Shown: positions 18,386-26,561 of the stretch, piece after piece
Position numbering within the stretch: the first letter of the stretch is position 1
Layout: each line of letters starts with the position of its first letter
Origin: Oligoflexus sp.
GTDB lineage: Bacteria > Bdellovibrionota_B > Oligoflexia > Oligoflexales > Oligoflexaceae
Direction of reading: 5' to 3'
Assembly (NCBI GenBank): GCA_014377445.1
Contig: JACMPP010000077.1
Span: 1-64,000, forward strand
DNA length: 64,000 bases
Made by a program: the position numbers and the translations under genes
Notes under the pieces: generated by a model
The model's input: only the letters and a program-made list of their open reading frames with translations
What the model was told of the DNA's origin: nothing
Databases searched by the model: none

Positions 18386-19204
18386 ATGACCAAGCTCGCT
18401 CATGTATTTATGTCGGTTGCCATCGCTGGTCTTAGCACTCTCGCAGTTGCTAAGGATGTTGCCACTGTGAATGGTAAAGGCATCACGGAAGAAGATTTCA
18501 AAAAAGCCGTTGATCAACTTGGACCTCAAGCGGAAATGGTTAAGACCAACCCACAGGTTCGTCAACAGTTCCTCGACCATATGATCGAACGTTCGCTTCT
18601 CGCAGACCAAGCCAAGGGCACGAATGTTGAAGACAGCGATCGTTTCAAATCTTTGGTTGAAACGGCGAAACGCGATATCTTAGCTCAACTCTACCTTGAG
18701 AAGTATATTGCTGAGCAGACGACTGAACCGAAGTTGAAAGAATACTTTGAGAAGAACAAAAAGAAATTCCAAGAAAAAGAAATAAAAGCCGTTCACATTC
18801 TTTTCGAAGAAAAACAAAAGGCTGAAGCTGAGAAGGTCTTGGCTGAGATTAACAAGAAGAACAACTTCGAAGAGATGGAAAAGAAGTACGCGACCGATCC
18901 TAATGGTTCAAAAGGCGGAGACCTTAACTGGTTCAAAGCGGGTCGTATGGTTCCTGAGTTTGAAAAAGCTGCTTTTGCAACCGACAAAGGCAAGGTTTAT
19001 CCTAAACTCGTGAAAACTCAATTCGGCTACCACATTATCAAGATTGCTGATGTGCGCGGCGGTGAGACGATCAAGTTTGAGGACAAGAAACCAGAAATCG
19101 AGCAAGACATTCGCATGAATGCACGAAACGACGTCGTTAAGTCGCTGCGTGACAAAGCTCAGGTTAAAGTTGATGAGCCTACACTTACAGGCCTTAAGTT
19201 CTAA
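18386..19204 (+). CDS. Periplasmic peptidyl-prolyl cis-trans isomerase, parvulin type (SurA/PrsA-like)
   Basis: A 272-residue exported foldase. The signal peptide is about residues 1-22 (cleavage likely after AVA). A SurA_N-like segment follows (VATVNGKGITEEDFKKAV...). The parvulin domain at about 130-225 has KAVHILFEEKQKAEAEKV, PNGSKGGDLNWFKAGRMV and TQFGYHIIKI. It helps outer-membrane or periplasmic proteins fold. It has one parvulin domain, unlike SurA with two. It follows pheT by 21 nt and ends at a strong terminator. Confidence 0.9.
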   Translation: MTKLAHVFMSVAIAGLSTLAVAKDVATVNGKGITEEDFKKAVDQLGPQAEMVKTNPQVRQQFLDHMIERSLLADQAKGTNVEDSDRFKSLVETAKRDILAQLYLEKYIAEQTTEPKLKEYFEKNKKKFQEKEIKAVHILFEEKQKAEAEKVLAEINKKNNFEEMEKKYATDPNGSKGGDLNWFKAGRMVPEFEKAAFATDKGKVYPKLVKTQFGYHIIKIADVRGGETIKFEDKKPEIEQDIRMNARNDVVKSLRDKAQVKVDEPTLTGLKF

Positions 19205-19218
19205 TCGGAACTCTTTGA

Positions 19219-19257
19219 AAAAAGCCTTCTCATCATTGCATGAGAAGGCTTTTTTTA
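19219..19257 (+). terminator. Rho-independent terminator after the parvulin gene
   Basis: AAAGCCTTCTCAT pairs with ATGAGAAGGCTTT around a 6-nt loop and is followed by a run of seven T. It ends the pheS-pheT-parvulin unit. Confidence 0.9.
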
Positions 19258-19308
19258 TAACTACAGAAATCTACTTCGCCCGAACGGGATACCCAAGAGC
19301 ACTCAAGT

Positions 19309-19344
19309 TAAAAAAGCCCTCCAAAGCGTTTAGCTCGAAGGGCG
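19309..19344 (-). terminator. Rho-independent terminator for the convergent transglutaminase gene
   Basis: On the minus strand GCCCTTC pairs with GGAGGGC (one G-U) around a 14-nt loop and is followed by six T. It lies 24 nt beyond the stop of the minus-strand gene. Confidence 0.7.
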
Positions 19345-19367
19345 GTATGAAGAAATGCCAAAGGCAC

Positions 19368-20900
19368 TTACATCGCGTAGTATTTCCATTCCCAATTCAC
19401 TTCACTCTCATTCACGCGAGCCGAAGCCCATTTGAGAGTGAGGATATTGAGACCGGGAGGCGAATCAAAGAGCATATCGATCTGCCCTGTCGTCGCCGGA
19501 AGCGTATCGAGAGGCTTCCCATTTAAAAAGACTTCGACGTTTGCATCCTTGAGCACCTCGGCGACATCGATGCGCATATGGGCCTTCTTCCCAAGAAAAA
19601 GACTTCCCGTATTCCGGCCATCGAGAAGCATAGAGTAGTATCCGGCCACCGAACCCCAGGTCAATTGACTCGGAGGATAGAAGCGGATATCAAAGTTGTT
19701 CTTGGGTTTATCGCGGAAGGGGTTCACAGGATCGAGTCCAACCGATTCCGCCCAGATCGCAGTGACCTCTTTGTTGCTCAACTGAGGATTGCCGCGGCTG
19801 TCATCACCGGTCGGTGTCGACGGCTCAAAAGGCATCCAGATAAAGTCGGGATGGTTGTAGCGATAGTTGCCAACCCATTCCCCGCCGATGACATCTCCAT
19901 TATCATCGAGTTCCAAAACGTATTCAAAAGTCAGATCGACTGGATTTGCGACCGCGCCCGCGTTGGCTGGCATTTCGGTCGGCGCGTTTCGGTAGGAAAC
20001 AACCATCGTGACTTTGACCCAGGAGCGGGCCTTGGGATTGAAGACCCAGCTATCGACCTGCTGTCCTAGCTGAAGGGCAGCGACGGCCGCTGCCTCATCC
20101 AATGGACCCGACGTCGTATAGCGATATTTATAGATAGGATAGTTCCAGACTTCGTCGTTCATATTCTCGTCAAAGACGAGCGGTTGTTTCATGCGACCGA
20201 GGAAGTTGACCAGGCTCACGTGGAGACTGCCCGGGTTCACGTCGTCACAGGCATCCATCACGGTAGGGTCAGCGCGAAGCGGGGGACGACTTTGCACTTC
20301 GGCTGCGGAGAGATTGCAACGGCGCCCCGAGATAAACTTCGCGCGGGCATTCATATTCATTTCTGAGATCAGAGCCCGAACGTCGGCGGGCGAGAATTCC
20401 ACGCAGGAGGCGCTGCCAACCACACAACCCTTCGGTCTTTTTACGGCATTTTTAGGGCTTTGATAACGACTGACAGCGACGGCTGTTCCGTTGCAGTGGC
20501 CGTACCAGGACGGGGTGATCCGACTATGGTGATCCGCTTCCCACTTGGCCGCTTTCGATTCGCCACCGTAAAAAGCCTGATCGTATTTATTGAGAGTTCC
20601 GATCTGGTTGGTTCCGGCATTCAGCTCGGGGTACCAGGTATCGACGTAAGGGATACGAAAGTCTTCGACACTCCCGGCACGATATTTATCCACTTCCGAC
20701 CACTGGGTGATGTAGTCGGGTGTTCCGAAAGTTTGTTTGAAAAAGTCACGAATATCATCAAGCTCGATTTGATCGGTCGCATAAAGAACCGGACTATTGC
20801 GAGCAGGAAAGGCCTGCGCGGTTCCACCAGATCTCTGGCATTGACAGCCAGGAGCCCCCATTAGACTCGCAGCGATTGCAAGTTTGAGCTTAAAGTTCAT
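19368..20900 (-). CDS. Exported GP42-type transglutaminase (TGase elicitor family)
   Basis: A 510-residue predicted secreted or lipid-anchored protein with a hydrophobic N-terminus ending GAPGCQC (weak lipobox, Cys near 19). The segment TPSWYGHCNGTAVAVSRY carries the probable catalytic Cys at about 136, and the LELDDNGDVIGGEWVG with HPDFIWMPFEP block is typical of Pfam TGase_elicitor, the family of the Phytophthora GP42 transglutaminase. Bacterial members occur. Predicted reaction: Gln-Lys isopeptide cross-linking. The C-terminal 110 residues look like a beta domain. ATG at 20900 has GGGGAAG 5 nt upstream and is preferred over an in-frame ATG at 20918. Monocistronic; substrate unknown. Confidence 0.72.
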   Translation of the reverse strand: MNFKLKLAIAASLMGAPGCQCQRSGGTAQAFPARNSPVLYATDQIELDDIRDFFKQTFGTPDYITQWSEVDKYRAGSVEDFRIPYVDTWYPELNAGTNQIGTLNKYDQAFYGGESKAAKWEADHHSRITPSWYGHCNGTAVAVSRYQSPKNAVKRPKGCVVGSASCVEFSPADVRALISEMNMNARAKFISGRRCNLSAAEVQSRPPLRADPTVMDACDDVNPGSLHVSLVNFLGRMKQPLVFDENMNDEVWNYPIYKYRYTTSGPLDEAAAVAALQLGQQVDSWVFNPKARSWVKVTMVVSYRNAPTEMPANAGAVANPVDLTFEYVLELDDNGDVIGGEWVGNYRYNHPDFIWMPFEPSTPTGDDSRGNPQLSNKEVTAIWAESVGLDPVNPFRDKPKNNFDIRFYPPSQLTWGSVAGYYSMLLDGRNTGSLFLGKKAHMRIDVAEVLKDANVEVFLNGKPLDTLPATTGQIDMLFDSPPGLNILTLKWASARVNESEVNWEWKYYAM

Positions 20901-21018
20901 AGTCTTCCCCGAGTGCATACGGTTTGCATACTAAGATTATAACTCAGAGGAGAAAGAAGGTGGAGAAAGGGACTGGGTAGCTTTTGCCGGCAAAAGAGAC
21001 GAGAACAGGTCAAAGGAA

Positions 21019-21044
21019 AGCCCACTCGAGCTTCGAAGTGGGCT
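21019..21044 (-). terminator. Hairpin 3' of the BamE-like gene
   Basis: AGCCCACT and AGTGGGCT form an 8-bp stem just 3' of the minus-strand lipoprotein gene. On that strand TTTCCTTTG follows, a poor T-run, so termination is likely but inefficient. Confidence 0.5.
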
Positions 21045-21050
21045 CTGGGC

Positions 21051-21404
21051 TTACTTGGCGATTGGCTTCAGGATCAAGCGTCGACGATCTTCCGGAAAGC
21101 TTGAGTTAAAGGAGAAGTCCTGAACTTTTGAATCCGGGCCCCAATAGAATTTGAGCTCCTTCGTTTTACTGTCACCGAAGAGACGGTAATCGTAGTAACC
21201 GTAAGTCCAGGTTGGAACGCCCCCCGAATTGCCGACAGAGGTCGGAGCACCAAGATATTTTTCCACTTCGGGTTGAGTCGTTTTACTCTTCTGAACCCAA
21301 TTAATATCAGATGAGAAATCTTGTCCGCGTGTAACACAGCCGACTTGAATCATGGACAAACTAACTGTTGCCGCGAGCACACAGCATGAGATTATCTTCT
21401 GCAT
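21051..21404 (-). CDS. Small BamE/SmpA-like lipoprotein
   Basis: A 117-residue protein with a signal peptide ending at VGC (lipidated Cys about 23). The mature part has a BamE-like pattern: a helical DINWVQKSKTTQPEVEKYLG segment (threshold for a T..EV...LG..T motif), then a beta region PTWTYGYYDYR ... KELKFYW.PDSKVQDFSFNSSF. BamE proteins support the outer-membrane assembly complex; SmpA-like paralogues exist in many Gram-negatives, so this need not be BamE itself. RBS AAAGGAA lies upstream of the ATG. Confidence 0.72.
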   Translation of the reverse strand: MQKIISCCVLAATVSLSMIQVGCVTRGQDFSSDINWVQKSKTTQPEVEKYLGAPTSVGNSGGVPTWTYGYYDYRLFGDSKTKELKFYWGPDSKVQDFSFNSSFPEDRRRLILKPIAK

Positions 21405-21754
21405 TCATGGTTCCTTTCGTTAAACAAAGTTCTTTTCTTTACTATCATTGCGAAGCGCCGGATGCCAGTCCTTGGCTCAAGGTTCGGGCGAGGGAAAAGT
21501 CCCCTTGAGGAATGCTCTTCACGATATTCTTACGTCAAAAAGGAAGTGTTTTCCGGAATCCAACTGCACAAAAGCCCGTCTGGCCGGACTTTCACTTCCG
21601 GAATGGCCATTTTTCCTTAATAATTTCTCGATCTATTTGTAACGCAGCGGGATTTATTTTATTGTCTTTTGCTATGGCAACTCTGTCCCGTATAATCCAA
21701 TGGGCTGCCATTTGTGACTGGCGAACAAGACCCCTGCCCTGAAAAGGAAACTTT

Positions 21755-22012
21755 ATGAACGATGTAGCGAATATGCTTCAAGAACTCAATCTTGACTCGG
21801 CAAAACTCCAAGAGCTCGCGACTGCGGCTCAAAGCAATCCGTTTGCAGCCTTCAGCAAGATTCAAGAGATGGGCATCAGCAGCGACATGTTGCAAAAGAT
21901 CATGAAAATGGTCATGTCGAATCCAGGTGAATTTCTGTCGATGGCTCAGGAAGCCGGCATCCCGGAAGACACCTTGAGCAACGTTAAAGAGCAAATCAAA
22001 CGCTTTATGTGA
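21755..22012 (+). CDS. Small helical protein, DUF2999-like
   Basis: An 85-residue, Met-rich, all-helical protein (NPFAAFSKIQEMGISSDMLQ, then MVMSNPGEFLSMAQEAGIP). Two similar NP-containing helical units are visible. The arrangement resembles the DUF2999 family known from Vibrio and relatives, which has no assigned function. AAAGGAAA lies 5 nt before the ATG and a terminator follows, so this is a real monocistronic gene. The family link is from memory and is moderate at best. Confidence 0.65.
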   Translation: MNDVANMLQELNLDSAKLQELATAAQSNPFAAFSKIQEMGISSDMLQKIMKMVMSNPGEFLSMAQEAGIPEDTLSNVKEQIKRFM

Positions 22013-22029
22013 TTTCCCGTTGAAATGTA

Positions 22030-22065
22030 AAAAGGCGAAGGAGATTTTCATCTTCTTCGCCTTTA
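22030..22065. terminator. Bidirectional terminator
   Basis: AAAGGCGAAG pairs with CTTCGCCTTT around a short interior; T-rich sequence follows in the plus direction and the A-run before the stem serves the minus direction. It separates the small helical protein gene from the convergent cystathionine enzyme. Confidence 0.75.
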
Positions 22066-22089
22066 ACTTTTTAGAGAATCGACCGAGCT

Positions 22090-23238
22090 TTAGCTCAAAG
22101 CCTGCTCAAGATCCGCGATGATGTCCGGAGTTCCTTCGATACCACACGACAGACGAATGAGGTTGGGGCCGATGCCGAGGTGCTTGCGCATGGCTTCGGG
22201 TACGGACGCATGAGTCATCTTTTCAGGATGATTCACGAGGGATTCCACACCGCCCAGGCTCTCGGCCAGGGAGAAGACTTTCATCTTCTGCAGTGTCGTC
22301 ACCACTTGCTCATAACTGCCTTTCAAATTGAAAGACACCATGCCGGTGAATCCACGCATTTGTTTCTTCGCCAGTTCATGCTGAGGATGAGAGGGAAGTC
22401 CCGGGTAGAACACCGACTCAACTTTTTTGTGCTGGCTGAGGAATTTGGCGACTTCCAGGCCGTTTTCAGAATGCTTCGCCATACGGACTGCGAGAGTTTT
22501 GATACTGCGCAGAAGCAGAAAAGCCTCGAAAGGACCAGGAACCGCGCCGGCAGCAAACTGAACGAATTTGATTTCTTCGTAGAGCTTGTCATCGTTGACC
22601 ATGACAGCACCACCGATGATATCCGAGTGTCCGCCGATATACTTCGTGGTCGAGTGCATGACGATGTCAGCGCCGAGTTCAAACGGCGACTGATAGATCG
22701 GTGAAGCAAAGGTGTTATCGACAACGAGCAGGGCTTTGGCTTGTTTGGCAAGCTTCACCGTGGCAGCGATATCGATGACTTTGAGCAAGGGATTGGTCGG
22801 CGTCTCAACCCAAATCATACGGGTCGATGGTTTAATCGCTTTCGCAATATTTTCCATCTTCGTCATATCGATGAATTCAAATTCCAAACCGTACTTGGCA
22901 AACAGGCGACGGAACAAACGGCCTGTACCGCCGTAGACGTCATCACAAACCAGGACATGATCGCCTGGATTCAAAATCTGAATGATCGCCTGCTCGGCGG
23001 CGAGGCCCGAAGAGAAGGCCAGACCGTATTTCGCGCCTTCTAGAGCCGCAAAAGCGACTTCAAGGGCATCACGGGTTGGGTTGCCCGCACGCGAGTAATC
23101 CCAGCCCTTATGTTCGTTAGGAGCGGATTGTACGTAGGTCGAGGTCTGAAAGATCGGAGTCATGATCGCGCCGGTGCGCGGATCCGGTTCTACCCCTGCA
23201 TGGACGACTTTCGTATAGTCTTCGCTGCGAATGCTCAT
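22090..23238 (-). CDS. metB: Cystathionine gamma-synthase / gamma-lyase family PLP enzyme
   Basis: A 382-residue fold-type I PLP enzyme of the Cys/Met metabolism family. The N-terminus has TPIFQTSTYVQ and YSRAGNPTRDALE (phosphate and substrate contacts), and the catalytic Lys sits in MHSTTKYIGGHSDIIGG. It either makes cystathionine from an activated homoserine and cysteine (MetB) or cleaves it to cysteine (MccB). These cannot be told apart by eye, so the symbol is tentative. Its ATG overlaps the stop of the glutaredoxin gene by 4 bp, with AAGGA upstream. Confidence 0.85.
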   Translation of the reverse strand: MSIRSEDYTKVVHAGVEPDPRTGAIMTPIFQTSTYVQSAPNEHKGWDYSRAGNPTRDALEVAFAALEGAKYGLAFSSGLAAEQAIIQILNPGDHVLVCDDVYGGTGRLFRRLFAKYGLEFEFIDMTKMENIAKAIKPSTRMIWVETPTNPLLKVIDIAATVKLAKQAKALLVVDNTFASPIYQSPFELGADIVMHSTTKYIGGHSDIIGGAVMVNDDKLYEEIKFVQFAAGAVPGPFEAFLLLRSIKTLAVRMAKHSENGLEVAKFLSQHKKVESVFYPGLPSHPQHELAKKQMRGFTGMVSFNLKGSYEQVVTTLQKMKVFSLAESLGGVESLVNHPEKMTHASVPEAMRKHLGIGPNLIRLSCGIEGTPDIIADLEQALS

Positions 23239-23555
23239 GAAAGTCCTTCAAATACTTCGCCCAGTTGTCCTCTACGGTGCATATCGCTGACGATGTCGCT
23301 GCCGCCGACAAATTTGCCTTTGACGTAGAGTTGGGGAACGGTCGGCCAGTTCGTGAATTTCTTAACGCCTTCACGAATGTCCCAGTCTTCCAAGACGTTG
23401 CGCGAGCCGAATTTTACATTGAGGCTCTTGAGGATTTGGATAAGTTGCGCTGAAAAACCACACATCGGAGCCTCAGGTGTTCCCTTCATGTAGAGGAAGA
23501 CCGAGTTTTGCTCGATGTCGTTTTTGATAGTTGCTAAAGCTTCTTGCTCACCCAT
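23235..23555 (-). CDS. grxD: Monothiol glutaredoxin, Grx4 family
   Basis: A 106-residue CGFS-type glutaredoxin that binds and transfers [2Fe-2S] clusters. The active site is MCGFSAQ, with the GTPEAPMCGFS context, TNWPTVPQLYVKGKFVGGSDIV for glutathione binding, and the C-terminal GQLGEV. The start at 23555 has AAAGGA 8 nt upstream; an ATG at 23588 would add 11 unlikely residues. It lies first in a two-gene operon with the cystathionine enzyme, which links iron-sulfur and sulfur amino-acid metabolism. The 255-bp gap to yerC holds both divergent promoters. Confidence 0.92.
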   Translation of the reverse strand: MGEQEALATIKNDIEQNSVFLYMKGTPEAPMCGFSAQLIQILKSLNVKFGSRNVLEDWDIREGVKKFTNWPTVPQLYVKGKFVGGSDIVSDMHRRGQLGEVFEGLS

Positions 23556-23810
23556 GAGATTTTTCCTTTTTCGTAGTGCACAGACCAAAGTGAGGCCTGC
23601 AACAATCCGCTTTAAGGGCGGATCCAGAGATTATAAGCTAATACAGTTTCTCACGCAGAAAAACCAGCATTTACAGCGAACATTTGGGCGCATTTGCGTT
23701 TCGTTCGTATACCTCGACTGCGTCATTAGTGCTAAAAAATCATCCTATTCGTAAATTCTTCGCCTGCATGAGATAAGTTCAAGAATACAGATAGATTATG
23801 AGGATTTCCT

Positions 23811-24113
23811 ATGCCCACTCCAAGCCCAGAGAAAAAGCCCGCTGCTCTTCCTGACCTCTATGGGGCGATAGCATCCCTCCGAGATGCTGACGAAGCCGAG
23901 GCTTTTTTGACTGATATTTGCACGCCTGGCGAACTCAGAGCTTTAGCCGAACGCTGGCGAACGGTTCAACTCGTCAATGCAGAAATACCCTATCGAAAGA
24001 TTTGTGAAATGACGGGTGTCAGCACTGCGACGGTGACTAGGGTCGCAAGGGCTCTCAATGAAGGCAGCGGCTACAAGGCTCTCATCGCGCGTCTGCAGCG
24101 AAAGAGGAGCTGA
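23811..24113 (+). CDS. YerC/YecD-type TrpR-family regulator
   Basis: A 100-residue DNA-binding protein of the Trp repressor superfamily. Residues about 30-95 have the TrpR-like helices: FLTDICTPGELRALAERW, then the helix-turn-helix YRKICEMTGVSTATVTRVARAL. GAGGA lies 7 nt before the ATG. In Gram-positive bacteria YerC-type proteins have been proposed as histidine regulators (HisR). Here the gene sits directly upstream of a full his operon in the same direction, which supports a similar role. No trp genes are nearby. Confidence 0.85.
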   Translation: MPTPSPEKKPAALPDLYGAIASLRDADEAEAFLTDICTPGELRALAERWRTVQLVNAEIPYRKICEMTGVSTATVTRVARALNEGSGYKALIARLQRKRS

Positions 24114-24194
24114 TCCTTACGCAATTCCCGCTCTCGCCATTCCTAGCGTTTTGAAATCCCATTCCACAATTTTCAATTAAACGTTTTCCGAGTC

Positions 24195-24240
24195 TTGACG
24201 AATCGGATTCTTGTACGTATTACTGTTTTAGCGAGTTAAC
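24195..24240 (+). promoter_or_regulatory. Probable his operon promoter with a TrpR-box-like operator
   Basis: TTGACG (24195-24200), a 17-bp spacer and TATTAC (24218-24223) make a near-consensus sigma-70 promoter, so transcription should start near 24230. The AGTTAAC at 24234-24240 lies just past the start site and matches the centre of the E. coli trp operator. That is a plausible site for the YerC-type regulator encoded next door. The operator is inference. Confidence 0.6.
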
Positions 24241-24265
24241 ACAGCAAAACACATAAGAGGCTCCT

Positions 24266-24364
24266 GTGAAGAAGAATTTGCCAAAGAATCTGGTTCATTG
24301 CATTCATCCAGCCAACGCACTATGCCTCAGTGACTGCATAAAAACAAGATGGATGAGAATATGA
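24266..24364 (+). CDS. Leader peptide reading frame overlapping hisG
   Basis: A 32-codon frame starts with GTG behind AGAGG (spacing 5) and ends with a TGA that overlaps an in-frame ATG of hisG (ATGA at 24361). hisG itself has no good RBS at either candidate ATG, so translation of this leader probably delivers ribosomes to hisG. It has two His codons close together (VHCIH), fewer than a classical his leader, and no terminator hairpin follows. It has four Cys or Cys-rich positions and no known family. It could also be a chance frame. Confidence 0.45.
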   Translation: MKKNLPKNLVHCIHPANALCLSDCIKTRWMRI

Positions 24365-25242
24365 CGGCCCTTAAACTCGCTTTGCAAAAATCCGGGCGAC
24401 TCTCCGATGATTCGCTCGCTCTCCTCAAACGTTGCGGCTTGAACTTTGATTTTCCGAAAGGACGACTGATCGTTCCCTGCGACGATTTCCCCATCGACCT
24501 TCTCATGGTTCGAGATGATGACATTCCAAATTATGTAGGGAATGCGGCCTGTGACATGGGCATCGTCGGCTACGATGTGTTCCGCGAGCACGAACTCACC
24601 GTAAACAACGATAGAAACATAGTAAAAATCCTAAGACGCATCGGTTTCGGGCGTTGCCGACTCTCGATAGCCATTCCCGAAAAATTTGAGTGGCAGGGCC
24701 TTGAGAGCCTCAACAACAAACGTATCGCCACATCGCACGTAGCCTCACTCAAGCGCTTTCTCAAAGAATCCTCCATCAATGCCAGCGTCATCGAGATGTC
24801 TGGTGCCGTTGAAATCGCCCCTGGCATGGGGCTCGCCGATGCGATTTGCGATCTCGTCTCGAGCGGCGCCACATTAAGGTCCAACGGCCTCCGGGAGGTC
24901 GCCAAAGTCTACGAGAGCGAAGCGGTTCTGATCGCCCAGGGCAATGAATCCCCTTTGCTTCAAACGCACCTGGACCGCTTCCTGCTTCGCCTGGACGGTG
25001 TGCTTAAGGCTCAGGGCTCACGCTACATCATGATGAATGCCAAGAGACAAGCCGTGGCCGATATCAGTCGCGTTGCCCCTGGCCTTTCCGAGCCGACCGT
25101 GATGCCTCTCGCCGGCACTACGGATCGCGTCGCCATCCATATGGTCGCCGCCGAGAACGTGTTCTGGGAAACGCTTGAGAAACTCAAAGCCTTTGGCGCG
25201 ACCGATATCCTGGTCCTGCCAATCGAAAAAATGATGGAATGA
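24349..25242 (+). CDS. hisG: ATP phosphoribosyltransferase, long form
   Basis: First enzyme of histidine biosynthesis: ATP plus PRPP gives N1-phosphoribosyl-ATP. The 297-residue long form carries its own C-terminal ACT-like regulatory domain (about 225-297), so no HisZ is needed. Sequence is strikingly like E. coli HisG: LQKSGRLSDDSLALLKRCG near the start, GLADAICDLVSSGATLRSNG, and TDILVLPIEKMME at the end. ATG 24349 gives the E. coli-like N-terminal length; ATG 24361 is the alternative coupled to the leader frame. It is followed by hisD with a 4-bp overlap. Feedback inhibition by histidine is expected for the long form. Confidence 0.96.
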   Translation: MDENMTALKLALQKSGRLSDDSLALLKRCGLNFDFPKGRLIVPCDDFPIDLLMVRDDDIPNYVGNAACDMGIVGYDVFREHELTVNNDRNIVKILRRIGFGRCRLSIAIPEKFEWQGLESLNNKRIATSHVASLKRFLKESSINASVIEMSGAVEIAPGMGLADAICDLVSSGATLRSNGLREVAKVYESEAVLIAQGNESPLLQTHLDRFLLRLDGVLKAQGSRYIMMNAKRQAVADISRVAPGLSEPTVMPLAGTTDRVAIHMVAAENVFWETLEKLKAFGATDILVLPIEKMME

Positions 25243-26561
25243 AAGCGATGCGTACAATTCAATGGGCTAACTGTACCGAGAACGAACGAAAGCTGATTTT
25301 GCAGAGACCAAACCTCGATGCCGGCTCGCGCAAAACAGCGATCGAGACAATTATCGCGGCCGTGCGGGAACGCGGGGATGAGGCGCTGAGAGAATTCACC
25401 GAACGATTTGATAAATGCCGCATCGAAGAGTTTCGAGTCTCCGCGAAACTTCTGGAAGAATCATTGTTAAATGTCAGTCATGAGACTCGGACAGCGCTCC
25501 AGACCGCGCATGACAATATCGAATTGTTTCATCGCGCCCAGCTTCGTAGCCCCTACCAGATCGAAACCAGGCAAGGCAGCCGCCTCACACAAGAGATAAG
25601 GCCCATTCGCAGAGTTGGCCTCTACATTCCTGGAGGGAGCGCAGCTTTAATCTCCACGGTTCTTATGCTGGCGGTGCCGGCAAGACTTGCAGGTTGCCGC
25701 GAAATCGTTTTGTGTACCCCTCCGCGACCAGACGGATCCATCGATCCGCATCTTCTCGCTGTAGCGCAGCTCTGCGGCCTGACTCAGATCTATCGTATCG
25801 GTGGGGCTCAAGCGATCGCGGCAATGGCCTATGGCACAGAGAGCATTCCCAAGGTCGACAAGATCTTCGGCCCGGGTTCGTCCTGGGTAACCGATGCCAA
25901 ACTCCTTGTTTCTCAGGATCCTGAGGGAGCGTCCATCGATATCCCTGCTGGCCCCTCTGAGCTCATGGTCGTCGCCGACGCTTCCAGCCATCCGCGTATT
26001 GTGGCCAGTGACCTTCTCAGCCAGGCGGAGCACGGTGATGATTCCCAGGTCATACTCCTGAGCTTTGATGGAAAGCTCATCCAGGATGTGATGACCGAAA
26101 TTGCGTCGCTTATCAAACGACTGAGTCGCGCCCAGATCATCCTGAATTCCCTGGAACACGCCCTGTTCATCCAGGTCGCGGACGAAAGTGAGGCATTGGG
26201 AATTATCCAGGACTACGCACCCGAACATCTTATTTTGCAGGTTTTCAGCCCCTCACACTGGATTCCTAAAATCGCCAACGCGGGATCGATCTTCTGTGGA
26301 GCCTGGACGCCGGAATCCGCAGGGGATTACGCCAGCGGAACCAACCATGTTCTGCCCACAGGGGGATGGGCCCGTTCCATGAGCGGCGTGTCAGTCGACT
26401 CCTTTCAAAGGACGATGTGTGTTCAGACTCTGACGGCCGAAGGACTCATGTCGCTCGGAGCGACGATCGAGACACTCGCAAGACTGGAGGGGCTCGATGC
26501 CCACGCGCTGGCCGTGGAAGTCAGGAGAAATTTTATCGAAGCAAGGGAAGTCACTCGATGA
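25239..26561 (+). CDS. hisD: Histidinol dehydrogenase
   Basis: Zn enzyme that oxidises histidinol to histidine in the last two steps. Landmarks include RVGLYIPGGSAALISTVLML, IYRIGGAQAIAAMAYGT, FGPGSSWVTDAK, the Zn/substrate region LLSQAEHGDDSQVIL and a C-terminal GVSVDSFQRTMCVQTLT. At 440 residues it has normal length. The start overlaps the hisG stop (ATGA). An ATG four codons in (25248) is an alternative. Confidence 0.97.
   Translation: MKAMRTIQWANCTENERKLILQRPNLDAGSRKTAIETIIAAVRERGDEALREFTERFDKCRIEEFRVSAKLLEESLLNVSHETRTALQTAHDNIELFHRAQLRSPYQIETRQGSRLTQEIRPIRRVGLYIPGGSAALISTVLMLAVPARLAGCREIVLCTPPRPDGSIDPHLLAVAQLCGLTQIYRIGGAQAIAAMAYGTESIPKVDKIFGPGSSWVTDAKLLVSQDPEGASIDIPAGPSELMVVADASSHPRIVASDLLSQAEHGDDSQVILLSFDGKLIQDVMTEIASLIKRLSRAQIILNSLEHALFIQVADESEALGIIQDYAPEHLILQVFSPSHWIPKIANAGSIFCGAWTPESAGDYASGTNHVLPTGGWARSMSGVSVDSFQRTMCVQTLTAEGLMSLGATIETLARLEGLDAHALAVEVRRNFIEAREVTR

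Noticed and set aside
24230-24349. A classical histidine attenuator
   Set aside because: Only two His codons are present and no terminator or antiterminator hairpin with a T-run was found.
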